Shown here piece after piece: positions 1 through 7,519 of a stretch of 18,112 nt of DNA (position 1 is its first letter; every line of letters begins with the position of its first letter). A program made the translations under genes and the position numbers. Source of the DNA: JBDZUZ01 sp040255445 (GTDB lineage Bacteria; Planctomycetota; Phycisphaerae; Phycisphaerales; UBA1924). Location: the NCBI GenBank assembly GCA_040255445.1, contig JBDZUZ010000078.1, forward strand, positions 1-18,112, in the 5' to 3' direction. The notes beneath the pieces were generated by a model that ran no database searches, was not told the origin of the DNA, and saw only the letters and a program-made list of their open reading frames with translations.

Positions 1-2
1 CC

Positions 3-155
3 GGGCTGAGCGTGCTCAACTTCCTGCGGGCCCGGACCTGGATGCGGGTGGATGACCCCGCCGCGGCACGCGATCTCGCCCGTGACACCGCCGCGTTCGC
101 CCGCCTCGAAGGGCTCGAAGCCCACGCCCGCGCGGCCGAACGCCGCGCCGATTGA
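3..155 (+). CDS. hisD: Histidinol dehydrogenase, C-terminal fragment (gene starts before the window)
   Basis: Frame 3 is open from the window edge to a TGA at 153-155 and encodes the last 50 residues of a protein. It contains GLSVLNFLR, then an acidic/arginine helix, then ARLEGLEAHARAAERR. This order (S-V-x-x-F-L-[KR], about 25 residues of helix, then A-x-x-E-G-L-x-x-H-A-x-A) is the characteristic C-terminal end of histidinol dehydrogenase, where the Glu and His of EGLxxHA lie near the active site. HisD performs the last two oxidations of L-histidinol to L-histidine in the cytosol, using NAD+ and Zn2+. The bulk of the gene is outside the window, so catalytic residues cannot be checked. The following gene is a transporter with its own ribosome binding site, so this is probably the end of a histidine transcription unit. 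The identification rests on a short fragment, but the motif set is distinctive. Confidence 0.85.
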   Translation, partial: GLSVLNFLRARTWMRVDDPAAARDLARDTAAFARLEGLEAHARAAERRAD

Positions 156-213
156 CGGCAATCCGCGGCCGGACTTGAGAATTCAGCCCGTTCCGGTCAC
201 CATGGTCGCTTCC

Positions 214-232
214 ACCCGCCCGCACGGCGGGT
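214..232 (+). other. Stem-loop between hisD and the OPT gene
   Basis: ACCCGCC (214-220), loop CGCAC, GGCGGGT (226-232): a perfect 7-bp stem followed by TTCTAC instead of a U run. It lies 59 bp after the hisD stop and 11 nt before the GGAG of the next gene. It could be a weak hisD terminator or a leader structure of the transporter mRNA. The sequence does not decide between them. Confidence 0.35.
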
Positions 233-252
233 TCTACGCGACGGAGTGACCG

Positions 253-2259
253 ATGGCAGAACAGACACCGATCCCGAGCTCACCAGGCGATGAGGGCGTG
301 CTCCAGCGCCGCTACCGCGAGGTGACGGTCAGCTCGATCATCTTCGGCGTGGTCTTCGGCGCGATCATGAACGCGGCGATCACCTACGCGGGGCTCAAGA
401 TCGGCTTCACGATCGTCGGCAGCGCGATCGCCGCCGTGCTCGGCTTCGGCGTGCTGCGGGGCCTGCTCCGCCGCGGCTCGATCCTCGAGACCAACATCGG
501 CCAGACGATCGCCAGCGCGGTGAACACCACCAACGCGGGCGTCATCTTCACGGTGCCGGTGCTGCTCCTGCTGGGCGACAAGATCACCGGGAGCAACGGC
601 GAGCCCTTCTCGCTCACCTTCGGCAACAAGGAGTTCTGGCTCATCACGCTCGCCTGCATGGCTGGCGCGGTGCTCGGCTGTGTCTTCATCGTCCCGCTCC
701 GCAAGCAGATGCTCGATATCGACCGCCTCCGCTTCCCCAGCGCGGTCGCGGTGGGCGCCATCCTCAAGAGCCCGGGCGCGGGCGCGGCCAAGACGATCGT
801 CCTGCTCGCGGGCATCGTCGTTGCGATGCTGATCTACCTGCCCGCGGGGTTGCCGCAACTCAGGGGCCCGGGAGGCGATGCCCTTCCCGGCTACGGCGCC
901 CTCGGGTGGACCATGGCCGCCGAGACGCACGCCGAGGGAGGGACCGTCACCGTCGACGGTGTCGAGCGTCCGCGATTGAGCATGCGTGTCGACCGCGATC
1001 AGGACGGTGTGCCCGATCAGATCCTCACCGATGACACCTTTGACCTGGGCCGTCTGCTCGGCCTGCCCGACCAGATCCAGTTGATGTTCGCCATCGCGCC
1101 TTTCGCACTGGGCGCGGGGTACCTCACCGGCCGTGCCGGCCTGCTCGTCCTCGCCGGCGGCATCCTCGCCTACTTCGTGCTCAACCCGATCGCGTACGCC
1201 CAGGGCTGGCTGCCCGAGGTCGCCACCGCGGATCAGACCGCGGGCAAGGCGCTGGGCGCATTCAATCGACCGCTTGGTATCGGGCTCCTGCTCGGCGGCG
1301 CGGCGATGGGCATCCTCGCCGCCCTGCCCGCGGTGAAGGAAGCCTTTAAGGCCGTGGGCTCGGCTTCCAAGACACGTACCGCCGGGGGCACGACCATCGG
1401 CGGCGACGAGATGGGATTCAAACCCCTCTTCATCATCGCCGCGATCGCCATCGGCACGCTGTTCGTCGCCGCGGAGTTCGTCGGCGGCGCGACCGGCAGC
1501 GATCCCTCCGGCTGGCTCTACGGCCTGCCCGCGTGGCTCATCAAGGGCATCGTCGTCATTGTCGCCGCGGCGTGGATCTGGTTCGCGGGCATCATCATCG
1601 CCCAGTGCACCGGCATGACCGACTGGTCGCCGATCTCGGGCATGGCCCTGCTCACCGTCGTGCTCGTCATGATGCTGGGCGGGAAGAACGACATCCTCTC
1701 CGCGGTCATGATCGGCGCTGCGCTCTGCGTCGCGATCTCCTGCGCGGCGGACATGATGGGCGACCTCAAGACCGGGTACATCGTCGGCGCCCAACCCCGC
1801 CGCCAGCAGGTGGTCGAGATCGCCTGCGCCGCGATCGGCCCGGTCATCACGATGGCCACGATCGTCCTGATCGCGCAGGTCAATATGAAGAACTTCGGCG
1901 TTCCCATCGGCCCGGGGACGCAGACCGTCGCCCCGCAGGCGCAAGCGCTTAGCGTGATCATCGACGGCGTCCGCGGCGGCGAACTCCCCTACGCCCTCTA
2001 TGGCTTCGGCGCTGCGGTCGGGGCGCTGCTCGGCCTCGCGGCCTTCCCGAGCCTGGGCGTGCTCGTCGGGCTCTCGATGTACCTGCCGATCATCTACATC
2101 CTCACCTACGGCATCGGCTGCGTGGTCCAGATGATCGTTTCCAAGGTCAAGGGCTCGCGCTGGGCCGAGGAATGGGGTGTGCCGTTCGCGGCGGGCCTCA
2201 TCGTCGGCGAAGCGATCCTGTCACTGATCATCAACGCGATTGTGCTGCTGCAGGGCTGA
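253..2259 (+). CDS. OPT family oligopeptide (or metal-chelate) transporter
   Basis: This 668-residue polytopic membrane protein is almost entirely hydrophobic helices, about 14-16 by eye. Family signs are the N-terminal EVTVSSIIFGVVFGAIMNAA stretch, the segment 81-102 (NIGQTIASAV...NAGVIFTVP), and DIDRLRFPSAVAVG at 155-168, which sits where the family has its L-P-F-P substrate-path motif. OPT proteins are proton-coupled symporters in the inner membrane that take up oligopeptides or peptide/siderophore-metal complexes; which substrate applies here cannot be read. The start at 253 is supported by GGAG at 243-246, six bases upstream. Residues 205-275 form a hydrophilic insertion between two TM helices with a DxDxDGxxD calcium-ligand-like motif at 247-255. 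A second gene follows after 43 bp and is probably co-transcribed. Confidence 0.9.
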   Translation: MAEQTPIPSSPGDEGVLQRRYREVTVSSIIFGVVFGAIMNAAITYAGLKIGFTIVGSAIAAVLGFGVLRGLLRRGSILETNIGQTIASAVNTTNAGVIFTVPVLLLLGDKITGSNGEPFSLTFGNKEFWLITLACMAGAVLGCVFIVPLRKQMLDIDRLRFPSAVAVGAILKSPGAGAAKTIVLLAGIVVAMLIYLPAGLPQLRGPGGDALPGYGALGWTMAAETHAEGGTVTVDGVERPRLSMRVDRDQDGVPDQILTDDTFDLGRLLGLPDQIQLMFAIAPFALGAGYLTGRAGLLVLAGGILAYFVLNPIAYAQGWLPEVATADQTAGKALGAFNRPLGIGLLLGGAAMGILAALPAVKEAFKAVGSASKTRTAGGTTIGGDEMGFKPLFIIAAIAIGTLFVAAEFVGGATGSDPSGWLYGLPAWLIKGIVVIVAAAWIWFAGIIIAQCTGMTDWSPISGMALLTVVLVMMLGGKNDILSAVMIGAALCVAISCAADMMGDLKTGYIVGAQPRRQQVVEIACAAIGPVITMATIVLIAQVNMKNFGVPIGPGTQTVAPQAQALSVIIDGVRGGELPYALYGFGAAVGALLGLAAFPSLGVLVGLSMYLPIIYILTYGIGCVVQMIVSKVKGSRWAEEWGVPFAAGLIVGEAILSLIINAIVLLQG

Positions 2260-2302
2260 ACGACTCCTGATCCAACCCGGCGTCCCCGCCCGGAGCGAAC
2301 TG

Positions 2303-3067
2303 ATGCGACTCTTCAACATGCTGCTCATCACCGTCTCGATCATCCTCGCCGTGCTCGGCGCGGCGACGGCCTACACGCCCTCGCTCTCGGCGGCCGACGA
2401 CCAGCTCGTCGGCCGCGAGTTGTCGGCGAACGTCATGGGTGTTGACGAGGCGGGCAAGCCCGATGTGATCGTCAAGGGCAAGACCGGCGTCGACGAGGAC
2501 GGGGTCAACATCTACACCACGCTCGACGAGCCGCTGATCACGAGCCTGCGTGAGAAGGGCGTCCGCCGCGTCCGCGTGACCGACTTCCGCTTCAGCACCT
2601 GGACCGGCAAGTGGATGTTTCTGATCGGTATCGGCGGCATGATCGCCGCGTCGCTCGTGACCCGCCGCATCCGCTCGATGAGCGCTCAGGCCATCCGCGA
2701 CACGCCGCCCGCGGAGGGCGCGAAGCACGCGACGCCGAAGTCGCTCATCGCCGCGGCCCGCACCGCCGTGCAGAAGCTCCGCGACGACTGGTCACCCAAC
2801 GCGAATCGCGATGAACTCCCCGATGTCGTCGCCGCGCTGGGAGAGGTGCAGAAGCAGCACCTGGATGCCTTCGTCGCGATGCGGCCGCGGCTCGAGACGC
2901 AGCTCGGCCTGGCCGGCTACGCGCAGGTCATGGACCGCTTCGCCGCGGCGGAGCGGCAGATCAACCGCGCCTGGTCCGCCGCGGCCGATGAGGTGCCCGA
3001 TGAGGTGCGGATCTGCCTCGACCGCGCGGTGCCACTGCTGGATGAGACGCTGGCGAAGCTCGGTTAA
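2303..3067 (+). CDS. Two-TM protein of unknown function, downstream partner of the OPT transporter
   Basis: I do not recognise this 254-residue protein. It has an N-terminal TM helix (about 5-24, possibly a signal anchor), an approximately 80-residue hydrophilic region with VDEAGKPDVIVKGKTGVDEDGV in its middle, a second TM helix (about 104-120, starting WMFLIGIGG), and a helical, charged C-terminus (130-254) presumably in the cytosol. The visible topology is N-in, loop outside, C-in. An upstream in-frame ATG exists at 2240, but it overlaps the end of the OPT gene and encodes a Cys/Arg-rich non-membrane leader. I chose 2303 because GGAG lies at 2292-2295 with 7-nt spacing and because the hydrophobic helix then starts the protein. 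The 43-bp gap and shared strand suggest co-expression with the transporter, so an accessory or assembly role is conceivable, but this is inference only. Confidence 0.75.
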   Translation: MRLFNMLLITVSIILAVLGAATAYTPSLSAADDQLVGRELSANVMGVDEAGKPDVIVKGKTGVDEDGVNIYTTLDEPLITSLREKGVRRVRVTDFRFSTWTGKWMFLIGIGGMIAASLVTRRIRSMSAQAIRDTPPAEGAKHATPKSLIAAARTAVQKLRDDWSPNANRDELPDVVAALGEVQKQHLDAFVAMRPRLETQLGLAGYAQVMDRFAAAERQINRAWSAAADEVPDEVRICLDRAVPLLDETLAKLG

Positions 3068-3145
3068 GATTGGTTGGTCGCGGACCGTTCGCGTTCACAA
3101 GCCACGCTACACACCGAATGCGAGTCGCCGCGCGACGACCCCCGC

Positions 3146-6100
3146 TCAGGCCCGGCCTGTCTGGGTCGCGGCCTCGCCCTCGCCCGTCGCCTCGGCCAGC
3201 CGCTGGAGCGTCGCGGCGAGCCACGCACCATCAGGCATCGCGTAGGGCCGGAACTTCTCGATCGTGCCCGTTTCCTCGCTGAAGAGCAAGGCACGATGCC
3301 TTCCGAGCGAGCCCGCAACCGGCGAATCGATCAGCGAACTCGAATCCGTCCCGCTCATCTGGAAGAGCACGCGGAGGTCGAACTCGCGGAGCGTGCGGCG
3401 GTCGAGGAAGCGGTCGATGTTGTTGGCGACATCGCACCAGGCGATGACATGAACGCCGAGCATCGGCCCCTCGCGGGCGAGCGTGGCGAAGACCGCGCTG
3501 GGCTTGTCGCCGGCATCGTCATCGCCGCCGAAGCTGAACTCGTCCTCCTTGCGGAGCGAGCGGAAGCGGTGCAGACCGAAGACGACGAGGTAGATCGGCC
3601 GGCGGGCGCGGGACTCATCGGCGCGGCGGCGCTCGAGCTCTTCGCCCAGCGCGAGGATGACGCGGTCGGCGCCCGGCGGCGTCGCGAGGCGGGCCGATGA
3701 AGGCATCGCGCCGGCGAACCGTGGCAGCAGGTGCGAATCGTCCTCGCCGGGCGTTGACCCATCGAGGATCGTGAACCGCGGGAAGAGCGGCTCGCCGCCC
3801 CGAGCGATCGCGGCGGAGGCCTCGGCGTTCTGCTCCGCCGCATGATGCGCTGCGAGCGAGATCAGCGTGGCCCCGGTCATCGCCAGCGCGGCGGTCTCCT
3901 GCTGCCCCACGATGAGCATGTTGCTCGCGCCCTGACGGCGGAATACCGCGTGCGTCGGGTCCTTGATCGAGATCGCATCACCCAGCCAAGCGGCGGGCGG
4001 AAGCGAGCGTCCACCCTCGGAGGGAGCGATACCCTCGCGGAGCGTGCGGGCGAGGAACGCGTTGGCCTCGATATGCGCCGGGGCGTTTCCTTCGAAGATC
4101 ACCGGCGGCGGCGTCCGCACGCCGCGCTCGCGGGTCATCGCCTCGACACGGTCGAGAGCATCATCCCGCGTCTCATCGGAGAGCCACACGACCTGGAACG
4201 GGCTGTTGCCCTCGACGCGGCCGCTCGCATCGTTGTAGATCGCCTCGCCGGGCCGCGCCAGCAGTCGCGCTGCGGCGTTGTCTTCACTCAGAATCAAGTA
4301 CGAATCCGCCTCGCTGCACTGCAGGGCGATCCGGACCGCCATCTGCCCGATCGTGCTGCGGGCCAGGCTGTACGCGCCGCCGATGGTCTGTGAACCCAGG
4401 ACCACGTGCATGCCAAACGCGCGGCCCTGACGCACCAGCCGGTCCAGCAGCAGCGATGCCTCCTGCGCCAGCTTGTCGTCCTCGACGAAGAACTCCTGGA
4501 ACTCGTCGACGATCAGGAGCGTCCGCGGCATCACCGCATCAGGCTGGGCGCGGCGGAAGCCCGCCAGATCCTGCACGCCCGCCTCGCGGAACTGCTGGCC
4601 GCGGGCCGTGAGTTCGGCATCGAGCCGGCGGAGCACCGACAGCCCGAACTCCCGCTCGCTCTCGACCGCGATCACGCGGGCATGGGGGATGGTGTGCGAG
4701 GCGTAGGTCTTGAACTCGACACCCTTCTTGAAGTCGACCAGATAGAGCTCGACCTGTTCCGGGCTAAACCACATCGCGGTGTTGGTGATGAGCGCGTGCA
4801 GCAGCGTTGACTTGCCCGAGCCGGTGCGGCCCGCGATCAGAACATGCTGGGCTGTGCCCTCGCCCAGTTCCAGGCTTTGCAGCTTGGTCGCGCCGGCACG
4901 GCCGATCGGAACCCGCAGCGACGATGCCGCATCCGCTGTCCACACCTCACCCGCCCGCGGCGAGACGAGATCAAACGGCACACGCACCCGGCTCGAGTCC
5001 TTCGTCGCCCGGCCGATCGCGTGGATCAGGTCGGGGAAGATCTCCTCCGCGGCGGTGTCGAGCGTGAGCGGCCAGCTCCCCAGCACATCGTCTTTGAGCT
5101 CGAAGCCCCGCGGCGTGTGCATGAACCGCAGCCCGGCCCGCTCGAGTTCGGCCATCGGCGCCCACGACGGCGGCCGCTGCCGCATGTCCGCCGCGGCGAG
5201 CACGTACACACCGCACTTGGGCCCGCTGTTGACGATGCTCGCCAGCCGCTTCGCCGAGGCCTCGGAGAAGTTCGCCGGGAAGTCCGCGATCACCAGGAAG
5301 CGGAACGGCTCGGCGACCTCGCCTGCGTGCGTGTTGTACTCCTGGATCGTCTCGAACTCGTTGCGGAGGTACTTCTGGATCACATTCTCCATGTGCTCCG
5401 TCAGGTCCGTCAGCCGCTGCTCGATGTGCCGCGTCTCGGTCCAGATCTTGTCGCCGACAATGCCGTCCTCGTAGTCCGCCAGATGCATGAACCCCGCGAA
5501 CGACTGACCGAGCCCGACGGGATCGACCAGCGTGAATCGCACCTTCCCCGGAGGGAGCGTCGCCAGCAGCCGCAGCATCGTGGATCGAATCAACGCGAGC
5601 GAAGCCTCGCGGCCATCAACACCGTGTTGCACAAGCATCGAGGCGTGCCCGTACAGATCGAGTGCCACGGGCAAATCAAAGCTGTCGTCCTCGTCCGGGT
5701 CGTCGCTGCCTTGTCCATCCTCATCGCCGCCGCCGGGCATCTGACCAGGCTCGATCTTCACCGATCCGATCGGCACCACCGACGGCGCTTCCGCGACCGG
5801 CGAGTACGCCTTGATCTGGTCCCAGGCTCCGCCCGCGGCCTCGGCCAATCGCAACACACGCACGGTTTCGACCGCCATCTCCCGCGTCTCCACTGCCTCC
5901 TTGTCGATCATCGCCGTGCGATCCGCAAACCGCGTCTTCTCCGCTGCCGCGATCGCGCCTGCCAACGCCGCTTCCGCCGCTTCGACCGCCGCCTGCTTCG
6001 CGTCCTGCGCTGACTGCAGCCGCGCACGCCCGGTTCGTTCGATCTCGCCGAGCCTCGCTTCGAATTGGAGCCGCAGCTTCTCGAGATTCGCCGCGTGCCG

Positions 6101-7105
6101 CTCCTTGATCTGCGGCAGGTCCACCCGCCGCCGCGTCTGGATCTTGGCGACGATCGCCGCGTGCCGCTCGCGGGCTTTGCGCACCTCGCGGTCACGCTTC
6201 TGAGCCAGCTCCGCCCGCGCCTCCTCGGTCCTGGCCCGCTCCGCCGCGATCTCGCGCTCGCCGGCGCGGAGAGCACGCTCGAAAGCGATGTGGAAACCCT
6301 TCACCGCCTGCGGCACCCGCCCGCGGGCGACCGAACGCATCACCAGCAAGCCCACCGTCGCCGCGATCAATCCAGCGCCGACGCCCATCGCGATCGACGC
6401 CGCGTCGACGGACGCGATCGCGAAAGCAACTCCGCCGCCCGCGCCCGCGCTCAGCATCACAACCGCGAGGATCACCAGACCGCTCATCGCCCGCGGGTTC
6501 AGCCGCCGCGCCAGGAGATCGAGCGCGGCCGCCGCCTCGCTTCGCGCCTCCTCAAAACCGACCTCGCCCCCCGCCGCCACATCCGCGCTCGCCGGCGCTT
6601 CGCCCAACCCACCAAAGCCCTTCCGCTGGAGCGCGACATCCGCCTCATCGCGCAGCCGCGACAACTCCGTCATCCGCGACTCGAACGCGGTGCGGAACTG
6701 CTCGAACTGCGTCTTGAGCTTGGTCTCGCCCGACTCGACCATCGTTTCCGCGAGCCAGACGGTTTCATCGAGGTTCGACTCGACCTTTGCTTCGAGCGAT
6801 GCGGTCTCCTCCTCGTGCTGCGAGACCTCCGTCTCCATCGCGAGCCGCGCCTGAGCGACATCCCGATCGCGCTGCTCGATCAACTGCGTGCCGGCCTTGC
6901 GATACTCGAGCTCCGCGGCCGCCCGCTCGGCGCCCGCCGCCGAAGCCGCGGCCGATCGCGCATCCTCCGCCGCGGACTGAGCGGCCTTCACCGCCGCCTC
7001 GTACGCCGCGGCGATCTCCTTCTCCCGCCGGGCGCGCTCGGCGACCGCCGCGGCGAGCCGCTCGACGATCCCCCGCTCGCGATCGATGTACGAAGGTCCT
7101 GTCAT
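3146..7105 (-). CDS. Membrane-anchored coiled-coil protein with three tandem FtsK/EccC-like ATPase folds
   Basis: This protein has 1319 residues. In order: Ala/Glu/Arg-rich coiled coil (about 14-165); TM hairpin (about 208-230 and 236-258) with a very short outer turn; second coiled coil (about 268-425); acidic linker (458-476); then three ATPase-like folds. Fold 1 (about 478-710) lacks a Walker A lysine. Fold 2 (about 725-1000) is intact: Walker A GRTGSGKST at 759-767, the FtsK/EccC-type DFKKGVEF at 791-798, Walker B LLIVDE at 863-868 and a sensor-like GSQT at 904-907. Fold 3 (about 1035-1290) has VGQQETA in place of Walker A and no acidic Walker B. Tandem FtsK folds on a TM hairpin are the hallmark of EccC/EssC, the type VII secretion motor; FtsK proper has one motor and a DNA-reading gamma domain, absent here. 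The start ATG at 7105 has no good Shine-Dalgarno; in-frame upstream GTG codons are alternatives. It follows two WXG-like genes. Confidence 0.85.
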   Translation of the reverse strand: MTGPSYIDRERGIVERLAAAVAERARREKEIAAAYEAAVKAAQSAAEDARSAAASAAGAERAAAELEYRKAGTQLIEQRDRDVAQARLAMETEVSQHEEETASLEAKVESNLDETVWLAETMVESGETKLKTQFEQFRTAFESRMTELSRLRDEADVALQRKGFGGLGEAPASADVAAGGEVGFEEARSEAAAALDLLARRLNPRAMSGLVILAVVMLSAGAGGGVAFAIASVDAASIAMGVGAGLIAATVGLLVMRSVARGRVPQAVKGFHIAFERALRAGEREIAAERARTEEARAELAQKRDREVRKARERHAAIVAKIQTRRRVDLPQIKERHAANLEKLRLQFEARLGEIERTGRARLQSAQDAKQAAVEAAEAALAGAIAAAEKTRFADRTAMIDKEAVETREMAVETVRVLRLAEAAGGAWDQIKAYSPVAEAPSVVPIGSVKIEPGQMPGGGDEDGQGSDDPDEDDSFDLPVALDLYGHASMLVQHGVDGREASLALIRSTMLRLLATLPPGKVRFTLVDPVGLGQSFAGFMHLADYEDGIVGDKIWTETRHIEQRLTDLTEHMENVIQKYLRNEFETIQEYNTHAGEVAEPFRFLVIADFPANFSEASAKRLASIVNSGPKCGVYVLAAADMRQRPPSWAPMAELERAGLRFMHTPRGFELKDDVLGSWPLTLDTAAEEIFPDLIHAIGRATKDSSRVRVPFDLVSPRAGEVWTADAASSLRVPIGRAGATKLQSLELGEGTAQHVLIAGRTGSGKSTLLHALITNTAMWFSPEQVELYLVDFKKGVEFKTYASHTIPHARVIAVESEREFGLSVLRRLDAELTARGQQFREAGVQDLAGFRRAQPDAVMPRTLLIVDEFQEFFVEDDKLAQEASLLLDRLVRQGRAFGMHVVLGSQTIGGAYSLARSTIGQMAVRIALQCSEADSYLILSEDNAAARLLARPGEAIYNDASGRVEGNSPFQVVWLSDETRDDALDRVEAMTRERGVRTPPPVIFEGNAPAHIEANAFLARTLREGIAPSEGGRSLPPAAWLGDAISIKDPTHAVFRRQGASNMLIVGQQETAALAMTGATLISLAAHHAAEQNAEASAAIARGGEPLFPRFTILDGSTPGEDDSHLLPRFAGAMPSSARLATPPGADRVILALGEELERRRADESRARRPIYLVVFGLHRFRSLRKEDEFSFGGDDDAGDKPSAVFATLAREGPMLGVHVIAWCDVANNIDRFLDRRTLREFDLRVLFQMSGTDSSSLIDSPVAGSLGRHRALLFSEETGTIEKFRPYAMPDGAWLAATLQRLAEATGEGEAATQTGRA

Positions 7106-7117
7106 CGGTGACCAACA

Positions 7118-7193
7118 CCCAACTGCCCGGCTCCCAGCCCCAAGCACACCCCCAGCCACTATCCCAGCCCCACCCTCCGTCACGTCCGGTCCC
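7118..7193 (-). promoter_or_regulatory. G-tract leader with G-quadruplex potential before the ATPase gene
   Basis: On the coding strand the 112-bp gap between the 74-aa gene and the ATPase gene carries many G runs. Between 7175 and 7118 they are GGG, GGGG, GGG, GGGGG, GGGG, GGG, GGG, GGG, mostly separated by loops of 1-9 nt. This satisfies the usual G3+N1-7 pattern at several registers, 13-70 nt upstream of the ATG. It could fold in the mRNA and limit translation of the large ATPase relative to the small upstream genes. The pattern is seen directly; folding and function are inferred. Confidence 0.45.
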
Positions 7194-7217
7194 ACGATCA
7201 CACCATACCCGCCGTTG

Positions 7218-7442
7218 TCAGCGATCGTCGTCCCCGCACTCCCTGCGAACCCGGGCCATGACTTCACCGACATGATCCATCCCCTTCGCGGCGTGCAGCA
7301 CCGCGGCGTCCAGCGGGTCGATGACCTCGCGGGCAAACCGCCGCGCCGTTTCGTCGTCCCAGTCCATGCGGGCCCGGTCCATTGCGATCCGCAGTTGCTT
7401 CAGCGCATCGACCAGGTTCGCCTTGGATGCATTCAGTCCCAT
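7218..7442 (-). CDS. Small helical WXG100-like protein (WxD variant), 74 aa
   Basis: This is a 74-residue all-helical protein. The centre reads MDWDDETARRFAREV: Trp at about 28, an acidic residue at +2 and Phe at +8. This matches the WXG100 turn spacing W-x-G-x5-F/Y with Asp at the Gly position. Helices lie on both sides, so a helical hairpin is plausible; it is shorter than the usual 90-100 residues. WXG100 proteins are secreted helical-hairpin dimers of type VII systems. The start at 7442 is fixed by GGAGGG at 7449-7454, six bases upstream; longer in-frame versions are Arg/Pro-rich noise. The gene lies 76 bp after the 343-aa gene and 112 bp before the ATPase gene. No YxxxD/E export signal is visible at the C-terminus. 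It could instead be an adaptor of the ATPase. The gene itself is solid; the family call is moderate. Confidence 0.75.
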   Translation of the reverse strand: MGLNASKANLVDALKQLRIAMDRARMDWDDETARRFAREVIDPLDAAVLHAAKGMDHVGEVMARVRRECGDDDR

Positions 7443-7448
7443 GCCGTG

Positions 7449-7454
7449 CCCTCC
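7449..7454 (-). promoter_or_regulatory. Ribosome binding site of the 74-aa gene
   Basis: GGAGGG on the minus strand, six bases before the ATG at 7442. It decides the start among several in-frame candidates. Confidence 0.75.
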
Positions 7455-7459
7455 AAGCC

Positions 7460-7519
7460 CGCGGCGGCTCGCCGCGCCAGGGTGGGCACGACGCCGCGGA
7501 CACCGCGGCGCCGCCCACT
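7460..7519 (-). other. Two consecutive intercistronic stem-loops
   Basis: Hairpin A: on the plus strand CGCCGCGG (7492-7499), loop ACA, CCGCGGCG (7503-7510), reinforced by outer pairing GTGGGC (7482-7487) with GCCCAC (7513-7518). It starts right at the stop codon of the 343-aa gene. Hairpin B: CGCGGCG (7460-7466), loop GCT, CGCCGCG (7470-7476), five bases before the ribosome binding site of the 74-aa gene. Neither is followed by a U run on the transcribed strand. They therefore look like mRNA-stabilising, processing or translation-tuning structures, not classical terminators. Confidence 0.5.

Noticed and set aside
175..203. TTGAGA (175-180) and CACCAT (198-203) as a promoter for the OPT gene
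   Set aside because: The -35 match is good with 17-bp spacing, but the -10 matches at only three positions, too weak in this composition to list as a feature.
280..1944. 554-codon open frame on the minus strand
   Set aside because: It is antisense to the OPT gene. Its product is a run of Asp, Arg, Gly, Ala and Glu typical of GC-rich shadow frames, with no domain pattern, whereas the plus frame is a clear transporter.
4844..6013. 389-codon plus-strand open frame
   Set aside because: It is antisense to the ATPase gene, with Arg/His/Pro-rich noise composition; the opposite strand holds a coherent ATPase with Walker motifs.
3146..7105. Reading the ATPase as the chromosome translocase FtsK/SpoIIIE
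   Set aside because: It lacks the four-TM N-terminus and DNA-reading gamma domain of FtsK, and has three tandem ATPase folds with neighbouring WXG100-like genes, as in EccC/EssC.
7106..7336. Longer N-terminus of the ATPase from ATG 7336 or 7273
   Set aside because: Those starts lie inside the well-supported 74-aa gene. A GTG between 7195 and 7108 remains possible, but ATG 7105 starts directly before the coiled coil.
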